The notes under the pieces were generated by a model. The model did not search any database. It had not been told where the DNA came from and saw only the letters and a list, made by a program, of their open reading frames with translations. This document shows positions 1 to 4,871 of a stretch of 6,799 nt of DNA, one piece after another. Numbering within the stretch: the first letter of the stretch is position 1; each line of letters begins with the position of its first letter. Where the stretch lies: NCBI GenBank assembly GCA_045107085.1, contig JBGCFT010000301.1:1-6799 (forward strand). The letters run 5' to 3'. The translations under genes and the position numbers were made by a program. Origin of the DNA: NORP309 sp045107085. GTDB taxonomy: Bacteria; Pseudomonadota; Gammaproteobacteria; Xanthomonadales; Marinicellaceae.

Positions 1-48
1 AAGAAGATAAAAAGTTTAAAAAAGCATCACTCTGCGTTTCAAAATTTG

Positions 49-66
49 CTAATAACTAGTTATTAG
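49..66. repeat. 18-base perfect palindrome downstream of the response regulator gene
   Basis: The sequence CTAATAACTAGTTATTAG equals its own reverse complement over 18 bases. As RNA it could fold into a 7-bp stem with a CTAG loop. On the minus strand it is followed by CAAATTTT, so it could be a weak terminator of the five-gene operon, but the stem is AT-only outside the ends and the T run is short. It could equally be an operator for a gene beyond the left edge. The rest of bases 1-146 shows no coding potential or RNA gene that I can support. Confidence 0.45.
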
Positions 67-146
67 GCTGCATTTCGTGCCTTGATTGACACATTTTTAA
101 ATCTTTTTCTCAATCCTTCATAATCAAGCAAAGGTCTCTTAGATTA

Positions 147-758
147 TTATAACCATCCTTTCTGATGCGCAATTCGTGCTGCTTCAATGCGGTTTTTTGC
201 ATTGAGTTTGCTTGATGCGGAGGATAGATAATTTCTAATTGTACCAGCGGATAAATGTAATGCTTCAGCTATTTGTTCAGTGCTTTTGCCTTCTCTTGCA
301 AGGCGAAGTGCTTTGATTTCTTTGTCTGTTAATGGGTCTTGCTCGATCCAGGCTTCTTGCAATAATTCTGGTGCGATAACTCGCCCTCCATTGGCAACTT
401 TTCTAATCGCTAATAACAATTCACTTGATGGAGAATCTTTGAGTAAGTAGCCTTTAATTCCTGCATCCATGGCTCTGCGTAAATATCCGGCTCTTGAAAA
501 AGTAGTGAGAATAATGGTTTTGATTTCAGGGCGTTTTTTTTGAATGGATTGTGCAAGTTCTATGCCAGTGATTTGAGGCATTTCTATATCAGTGAGTACG
601 ATGTCAATTTCATGTTTTTGTGAGTTAAGGATAAAGTCTAATGCATCTTTGCCATCGCACGCTTTGTGAACCACTTGAAGATCATCTTCTAAATCTAATA
701 AAGAAGATAATGCTGACAATAATAACGCTTGATCTTCAGCTATAAGCAATTTAATCAT
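147..758 (-). CDS. NarL/FixJ-family response regulator, DesR-like
   Basis: This 203-residue protein has a receiver domain (about residues 1-120) and a LuxR-type helix-turn-helix (about 142-200), the normal length and layout of NarL/FixJ-family regulators. The receiver has the acidic pair E8-D9, the phosphoacceptor D57 in LTDIEMP, T85/T86 in ILTTF and the conserved K107 in LLKD. The DNA-binding part has LTDKEIKALRLAREGKSTEQIAEALHLS split over the usual helices, with recognition helix AGTIRNYLSSASSKLNAKNR near 171-190, close to the DesR/LiaR subgroup. The ATG overlaps the 3' end of the sensor kinase gene by 8 bases (ATGATTAA), so translation is probably coupled and the kinase is its cognate partner. 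Its likely target, by inference, is its own operon through the repeats upstream of the ABC ATPase gene. Family assignment is firm; the physiological signal is unknown. Confidence 0.95.
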   Translation of the reverse strand: MIKLLIAEDQALLLSALSSLLDLEDDLQVVHKACDGKDALDFILNSQKHEIDIVLTDIEMPQITGIELAQSIQKKRPEIKTIILTTFSRAGYLRRAMDAGIKGYLLKDSPSSELLLAIRKVANGGRVIAPELLQEAWIEQDPLTDKEIKALRLAREGKSTEQIAEALHLSAGTIRNYLSSASSKLNAKNRIEAARIAHQKGWL

Positions 759-1863
759 TTGATGGCTCGTTTAATGGTATAGAAATTGTAATGGTCGTAT
801 TGGGTTGATGCTCTAAATTATAGGAGCCACCTAAATTAAGTGTTCTTTCTTGAATTCCTTTTAAACCGTTACCATTTGATTTTGATGGTGAAAAACCAAC
901 GCCGTCATCGCTTACTTTTAGTTCTGCAATGTTATCTTTTTGTTTAATATTTGTCGTGACTAACCCTGCCGAGGAGTGTTTTAAGATATTTGTAATGAGT
1001 TCTTTGAGCATTATCGCTAGTTCTTTGTTAATTGTTTCACTCATCTGAATATCGTCAAATCGGAATTTAAATTGTATATCATTGCTTTCTAATACATATT
1101 TAGCATGAGCCAATTCTGTGTTTAAATCACTGGTTCGATAACCGGTTACTACTTCTCTGACTTGTTTTAAAGCCTCTCTTGAAATTTGTTCAAGCTCTTT
1201 TATTTCTGATCTGGTTTTTTCACGGTCTTTATCCAGCAGTTTTCCAGCCAATTCAGCTTTTAAAGTTATTACAGAAAATGTATGGCCAATTAAATCATGT
1301 AAGTCGCGTGCTATGCGTTCGCGTTCCGAGGTCCGCGCTAAATGCTTTACTTCATTTTGTGAAAGAACCAATGCTTTGTTTTTAAGATCTATGTTATGTT
1401 GGAAAATATTTATTCCACCGATCATTAATGAAAAAAGAGCCGCCGGTACATAAAAATAAGGCGTAAAATTAAAAATTATTGAAATCAGAACGATCCAAAA
1501 AATAATGAAGGCTAAACCTATAAACGCTTTTTTTGAATTTCCTATATGGCAACAAAAAGCCGCCGCATAAATAAAAAATACGCTCGCACCTGTGGTGATT
1601 AATGTCATCAGAGTACCAATAATTAATATAGCTGAAATATTCCACCAGACGCGTTTTCCTGAAACCCAATAAGTATTAAAATAAAGAACTAAAAATATAA
1701 GCGTTCCGAGTGTTGCAAATATATAACCGTGCTCTATTCTTTGAAATTTATATAAGCTAAAGAAAAATAAACTTAAATAGATTAACCACATATAAGGTGC
1801 ATAACGGTAATGACCTAAGTCTGGCAATAGAAAATTATGTATTCTTTTAAAGAACTGTTTCAT
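751..1863 (-). CDS. DesK-like membrane sensor histidine kinase (HisKA_3 family)
   Basis: This 370-residue protein has an N-terminal membrane domain with about five or six hydrophobic segments between residues 24 and 152, and a cytoplasmic kinase core. The dimerization/phosphotransfer helix carries ERERIARDLHDLIGH with H189 as the phosphorylated histidine, typical of HisKA_3 (HPK7) kinases. The ATPase part shows an N-box-like LKELITNILKH (E288, N292, H296), the G1 motif DDGVGF at 319-324 and GNGLKGIQER at 331-340. No extracellular sensor domain is visible, so it probably senses through its membrane segments, as DesK does. It should phosphorylate the regulator encoded immediately downstream, with which it overlaps by 8 bases. 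The start lies 9 bases after the stop of the CIA30-like 3' part. I see no Shine-Dalgarno sequence there, so translation may depend on ribosomes arriving from upstream, which makes the internal stop in the preceding gene matter. Confidence 0.94.
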   Translation of the reverse strand: MKQFFKRIHNFLLPDLGHYRYAPYMWLIYLSLFFFSLYKFQRIEHGYIFATLGTLIFLVLYFNTYWVSGKRVWWNISAILIIGTLMTLITTGASVFFIYAAAFCCHIGNSKKAFIGLAFIIFWIVLISIIFNFTPYFYVPAALFSLMIGGINIFQHNIDLKNKALVLSQNEVKHLARTSERERIARDLHDLIGHTFSVITLKAELAGKLLDKDREKTRSEIKELEQISREALKQVREVVTGYRTSDLNTELAHAKYVLESNDIQFKFRFDDIQMSETINKELAIMLKELITNILKHSSAGLVTTNIKQKDNIAELKVSDDGVGFSPSKSNGNGLKGIQERTLNLGGSYNLEHQPNTTITISIPLNEPSND

Positions 1864-1872
1864 GGTTTTTGG

Positions 1873-2082
1873 TTATTTAAATTCTATATTATCTATTATA
1901 AACTCAAACTCCCCAAGAGTCTGACTGACGACAAAAGAAATATTCGAAATTTCTGATAAATCTGCATTTCTCAAGTCGGATAAAATTATTTGATAATTTT
2001 GCCACTGATTATTAAATGGGACTTTTATTTCTTTAGGTTGAAGACTGCCTTTTTCAAATAATAGTATCGAAATTTCATTCAC
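1873..2082 (-). CDS. C-terminal part of the CIA30-like protein, downstream of an in-frame TAA
   Basis: This 69-residue reading segment follows the preceding gene in the same frame; only the TAA (2086-2088) and one TCC codon separate them. It opens with GTG but has no Shine-Dalgarno sequence, so independent initiation is doubtful. Its content (an ISILLFEKG strand, NQWQNYQIILSDL, and a C-terminal GEFEFIIDNIEF) matches the second half of a CIA30-type beta-sandwich, in which the pattern W..v.i.l.dl and a final I.l.I..I.F are usual. It therefore looks like the rest of the protein encoded at 2086-2517, not a separate gene. It is either a pseudogene fragment, a product of stop-codon readthrough or reinitiation, or the result of a base-call error. 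The kinase gene starts 9 bases after its stop. Confidence 0.55.
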   Translation of the reverse strand: MNEISILLFEKGSLQPKEIKVPFNNQWQNYQIILSDLRNADLSEISNISFVVSQTLGEFEFIIDNIEFK

Positions 2083-2085
2083 GGA

Positions 2086-2517
2086 TTAAATGGCTTTAGC
2101 ATCAAAGTTCAAACTTGTGATTTGACTCATATTAATAGCTTGATTTTGCTCTAATACTGGTATGAAACTTATACCGCTCCAAGGAAACATAAAGCCACTT
2201 ATGACTTCTCCCTTAACATTTAGAGCTTTGTTAGTATCACTTCTGACAACTTGAGATAATTTAACAATAGATTTTCCACCTGCCATTTTATCTGTTGTTG
2301 AAATGATTCCAGTTCCGAATGCGGTTTTTTTTATTGAATGATTGAAATCACTGATTATTCCAGGTTTAACAAGAAACTTATTGTCTGTTTGGTGATCTTG
2401 TTTTATGTTATTGAATTTATTTAATTGTTTTTCTTTATTAATTTCTACATCTGGTTCAGGCAATACAAAGAAAAAAATACAAATTAAAACCATGGCAGTA
2501 AGGATATATTTATTCAT
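2086..2517 (-). CDS. Membrane-anchored CIA30-like protein, N-terminal part (ends at an in-frame TAA)
   Basis: This 143-residue product has a hydrophobic N-terminus (about residues 4-19, ending in a Pro-Glu-Pro stretch) that would act as an uncleaved anchor or signal, then a polar linker (about 20-50). The first half of a domain resembling the CIA30/CBM11-like fold follows: DFN near 57, TTDKMAGGKS near 74-83, a strand LNVKGEVISG, FPWSGISF near 111-118 and SLNFDAKA near the end. Those pieces match the usual D.mmGGkS, GE, FpfsG and l.f.aKg pattern. The protein stops in the middle of the fold at a TAA, and the frame continues without a shift to 1873, for a full product of about 214 residues. It begins 11 bases after the permease stop and lies between transporter and kinase, suggesting an envelope-facing accessory role. 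No catalytic residues are evident. The domain call rests on remembered motifs, so it is moderate. Confidence 0.6.
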   Translation of the reverse strand: MNKYILTAMVLICIFFFVLPEPDVEINKEKQLNKFNNIKQDHQTDNKFLVKPGIISDFNHSIKKTAFGTGIISTTDKMAGGKSIVKLSQVVRSDTNKALNVKGEVISGFMFPWSGISFIPVLEQNQAINMSQITSLNFDAKAI

Positions 2518-2528
2518 TGTATAATATC

Positions 2529-3299
2529 TTATGTTTTATCAGTTTTGTAATACGCTTTTATTGCTAATAGAATAAATACCAGTGTGTAAGCCGCAAGAAC
2601 ACCTATATGCAACCAAATATTTGCTCCAATGTCCATATCAATGACTTTTAATCCCAATTGCGCTAAATGATAAGGAGGCAATAGGTTAGCAAAGCTTTGC
2701 ATTAAATCTGGAAAAAATGTAATGGGTATCCACAACCCAGACAAAAAACCCAAAGGAAGATAGATCAAGTTAATCGTTGCTGGTGCGCTATTAGATTTTA
2801 AATACAGTCCCAAGGTCATTCCAATGGCACAAAAGGGCAGTGAACCTAAAATTAGTACTAATGCAATTAATAACCATTGGTGTCTGTACATCTCTACATC
2901 TGCAAATAAGGCGCCCATGGCAAACAGCAACATAATAATAAGCAGCGAAAACATAAATGTTAATGCCACACGTGCAAAGATATAGGCAGATGCGGGCATT
3001 GGAGAAACTTCTTTTATATTAAACCAACCTTGACCACGTTCAACTGCAATGCCAACTCCAAATGAAAACAAGGCAGGTCCAATCACACCAAACACACCAT
3101 AAGTCACCATTAAATAAGTGGGCATGGCAGCAGACATTGAAAACACAATGCCGAAAAAGGTATAAAACATGACTGGGAACAATAAGGTAGGTATACTAAA
3201 ACCGGGTGTTCTTAACAATCTTAAGAATTCTGTTTTAGCTTCAAGCATATAAATTTTTAATAAATTAGGTTTCTTATTTTTTAGAGTTAATGTGTTCAT
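2529..3299 (-). CDS. ABC-2 type transporter permease
   Basis: This 256-residue membrane protein has six predicted transmembrane segments at about residues 35-54, 64-84, 108-133, 143-165, 173-195 and 228-248, the standard layout for ABC-2 exporter permeases. The stretch FLSGLWIPITFFPDLMQ followed by LLPPYHLAQLG near residues 185-216 is the typical signature before the last helix in this family (drug and polysaccharide exporters). The N-terminal cytoplasmic helix (about 12-33) is the usual amphipathic coupling region. Its ATG overlaps the stop of the ATPase gene in an ATGA arrangement, with GAGG about 7 bases upstream inside the ATPase gene, so the two subunits are translationally coupled. With one permease gene, the transporter would be a homodimer of this protein with two ATPase subunits. 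The substrate cannot be read from the sequence; a membrane-active compound, lipid or peptide is plausible given the DesK-like partner. Confidence 0.93.
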   Translation of the reverse strand: MNTLTLKNKKPNLLKIYMLEAKTEFLRLLRTPGFSIPTLLFPVMFYTFFGIVFSMSAAMPTYLMVTYGVFGVIGPALFSFGVGIAVERGQGWFNIKEVSPMPASAYIFARVALTFMFSLLIIMLLFAMGALFADVEMYRHQWLLIALVLILGSLPFCAIGMTLGLYLKSNSAPATINLIYLPLGFLSGLWIPITFFPDLMQSFANLLPPYHLAQLGLKVIDMDIGANIWLHIGVLAAYTLVFILLAIKAYYKTDKT

Positions 3300-4258
3300 G
3301 AAAGTGCCTCATTTGCATTGGGTGTTTGGTTTTTAGAATCGTTTTCTTTATTAATTAAGAGAAACGCATCTTCTAGTGCTGCACCAGTGACTGATAAATC
3401 AGTAATGTCATTTGTGAGATTAAATAATTGTTTTAGCGTTGTGACAGAATCATTGCTTTGTACCTCATAATATTTGCCTATGTTTTCTACTGGGATTATT
3501 GGATTTTGTTTTTGAAATACTTCTTTTGAAACAGTGCTAATAAAACGGATTTTTTTGCTATTAATATTGGCTTTAATTTGATCAGGAGTGCCTTCTTGAA
3601 TGATTTTGCCTTGATTCAGCATAATGATGCGATCAGAGAGTTGATCGGCTTCTTCTAAATAATGAGTGGTTAAGATAATACTTGTTCCATTGTCTTTAAG
3701 TTGGTTAATAGTTTTCCACAAAGTTTTCCGTGAACTAATGTCCATGCCGACACTGGGCTCATCTAAAAATAATAATTTTGGGTTGCCACAAATAGACAAT
3801 GCGAATAATAATCTTTGTTTTTGTCCACCCGATAAGTTTTTACTGTATTTGTTTTGAATGTCATGCAATCCAGCTAGATCAATGACTTTTGAATATTTCA
3901 TTGGGTTTGGATAATAGCATTGAAACAACTCAATGTGCTCTTTGACTGTCGACATATCCGGTAAGCCACTAATTTGTAGCATGGCGCCACATAATCTTTT
4001 TAATTCAATATTGCCAGGCTTAAAACCTAACAATTCCATTTGGCCACTACTTAAACTCAAACGACCTAGCATCATATTTATCAATGTAGTTTTACCTGCA
4101 CCATTGGGGCCTAAGAGTGAAAGGACTTCTCCTTGATGAAGATCGAAACTGACCTTATTCACTGCTTTTATATGCGTTGAGTTTTTGATAGTAAATGACT
4201 TTGAAACTTGATTTATCGAAGCCACTTTTATGGGTTTATTGGATTGTATTTGACTCAT
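3296..4258 (-). CDS. ABC transporter ATP-binding protein (exporter type)
   Basis: This 320-residue protein is a complete nucleotide-binding domain with a C-terminal extension. Visible motifs are Walker A GPNGAGKTT (50-58), the Q-loop glutamine near 95, the signature LSGGQKQR (142-149), Walker B LLFLDEP (162-168) with the catalytic Glu at 167, the D-loop near 170-173 and the H-loop histidine 199 in TTHYLEEAD. The sequence is close to the DrrA/CcmA-type subfamily of drug and lipid exporters. Residues about 230-305 resemble the small regulatory tail common in that group. It powers the permease encoded next, with which it overlaps by 4 bases. The chosen ATG has AAGG 8 bases upstream. It is the first gene of the operon, directly behind the candidate operator region, so its promoter probably drives all genes down to the response regulator. 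Confidence 0.95.
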   Translation of the reverse strand: MSQIQSNKPIKVASINQVSKSFTIKNSTHIKAVNKVSFDLHQGEVLSLLGPNGAGKTTLINMMLGRLSLSSGQMELLGFKPGNIELKRLCGAMLQISGLPDMSTVKEHIELFQCYYPNPMKYSKVIDLAGLHDIQNKYSKNLSGGQKQRLLFALSICGNPKLLFLDEPSVGMDISSRKTLWKTINQLKDNGTSIILTTHYLEEADQLSDRIIMLNQGKIIQEGTPDQIKANINSKKIRFISTVSKEVFQKQNPIIPVENIGKYYEVQSNDSVTTLKQLFNLTNDITDLSVTGAALEDAFLLINKENDSKNQTPNANEALS

Positions 4259-4287
4259 TTCATGAACCTTTTGATGAATTAAGGCTC

Positions 4288-4316
4288 ATTATCTGTGTTT
4301 GATGTCATGAATGTAA
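4288..4316 (-). promoter_or_regulatory. Candidate promoter of the ABC/two-component operon
   Basis: On the minus strand a good -10 box GATAAT (4293-4288) lies 17 bases after a poor -35 TTACAT (4316-4311). Transcription would begin near 4281, leaving a leader of about 22 bases before the ATPase ATG. A good -10 with a weak -35 is what an activator-dependent promoter would show, and repeated elements lie just upstream. The assignment is by eye only; a TAAAAT further upstream is an alternative -10. Confidence 0.4.
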
Positions 4317-4354
4317 TTGAGCTATGTCATCAATATTAGATGACAAATGTCATC
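4302..4354. promoter_or_regulatory. Candidate operator array: three ATGTCAT elements and an inverted repeat
   Basis: The 7-mer ATGTCAT occurs at 4302-4308, 4324-4330 and 4347-4353, that is 22 and 23 bases apart or about two helical turns. The third copy is the right half of a perfect inverted repeat, GATGACA-AA-TGTCATC, at 4339-4354. Relative to the proposed start site the elements centre near -24, -46 and -65. NarL/DesR-type regulators bind as dimers to short inverted repeats upstream of their targets, so the regulator encoded at the end of this operon is the obvious candidate binder. That link is inference; the repeats themselves are directly visible. Confidence 0.6.
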
Positions 4355-4382
4355 CTATTTTAAATTAGCTAATTTAGGGCAT

Positions 4383-4420
4383 AAAAAAACCAACTAAAAA
4401 ATATATCCTAGCTGGTTTTT
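4383..4420 (-). terminator. Intrinsic terminator after the secreted-protein gene pair, possibly bidirectional
   Basis: On the minus strand AACCAGCTA (4417-4409) pairs with TAGTTGGTT (4396-4388), giving a 9-bp stem with one G-U pair. Flanking A and T runs could extend it, and the RNA ends in a run of seven U. It lies 16 bases or more past the stop of the 144-residue protein gene. On the plus strand the same hairpin is followed by five T, so it could also stop antisense transcription. It separates the secreted pair from the ABC operon, which therefore needs its own promoter. Confidence 0.82.
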
Positions 4421-4436
4421 GCCGAGTCAGTTAAAA

Positions 4437-4871
4437 TTACTGCCAACCCCCTTCGTCCCAGTTCATGGTATCCCATTGCCAAGGTGTGTTGTTACAATTA
4501 ACAATCAAATTATTATCACCAGTTGCAGTCATTACTCCAGTTTCATTACTCAAGGTACAACTTTGTTTTGGTGAGTCCGGAAGGGTAACAGTACTAACGC
4601 TCCAGTTATTGCCAACTTCAATCGATAGTGAAAAAACAAAAGTGCCATCAGAAACAATTTGCAATGTTTCATCAAAATTATTAGAAATTAATTTTAATTC
4701 TAATCCAGTACTCGTAATGCCTGAAGCACTTCCTGAAACAAGAGCCGTATTTTCAAAACCATTTAAATAGATTAAATCACTAGCAAAAATTTTAGACGAT
4801 GTAACTAGAAATAATAATATACCAATTGTCATAGTATAACTTTTATTAACTTCCTTTCTAAAAATTTTCAA
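4437..4871 (-). CDS. Small secreted protein with an NGFE motif and Trp-rich tail, TTG start
   Basis: I chose TTG at 4871-4869 because AGGAG lies 6 bases upstream and the resulting N-terminus is an ideal signal peptide: MKIFRKEVNK, a hydrophobic core TIGILLFLV, and cleavage after IFA at residue 30. An ATG at residue 14 would give a signal lacking positive charge, and a farther ATG at 4928 would add 19 non-signal residues. The 144-residue product overlaps the preceding gene by 14 bases. The mature part begins SDLIYLNGFE; a similar xxNGFE motif appears in many secreted proteins of some Gammaproteobacteria. Residues about 55-128 resemble a small extracellular repeat domain (TGLELKLISN, DGTFVFSLSI, SCTLSNETG, LIVNC) with Cys105 and Cys126 possibly forming a disulfide. 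It ends in a tail with four Trp (131, 133, 138, 143). Function is unknown; it probably acts with the coiled-coil protein encoded just upstream. Confidence 0.8.
   Translation of the reverse strand: MKIFRKEVNKSYTMTIGILLFLVTSSKIFASDLIYLNGFENTALVSGSASGITSTGLELKLISNNFDETLQIVSDGTFVFSLSIEVGNNWSVSTVTLPDSPKQSCTLSNETGVMTATGDNNLIVNCNNTPWQWDTMNWDEGGWQ

Noticed and set aside
86..124. TTGACA at 86-91 with CATAAT at 119-124 as a plus-strand promoter
   Set aside because: The spacer would be 27 bases, and it would transcribe antisense through the whole operon.
79..128. Imperfect inverted repeats (CTTGATT/AATCAAG and GATTGA/TCAATC) after the response regulator gene
   Set aside because: The loops are long, the arms overlap in competing pairings, and no T run follows, so neither a terminator nor an RNA gene is supported.
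1179..1385. Plus-strand open frame antisense to the sensor kinase gene
   Set aside because: It lies wholly inside the kinase coding sequence opposite its conserved H-box region, has no family features, and is a shadow of a strongly supported gene.
3666..4136. Plus-strand open frames antisense to the ABC ATPase gene
   Set aside because: They are complements of the Walker and signature motif regions and show no recognisable protein or ribosome binding site.
4465..4770. A 101-codon plus-strand open frame
   Set aside because: It is antisense to the small secreted protein gene, which has a signal peptide, start site and terminator of its own.
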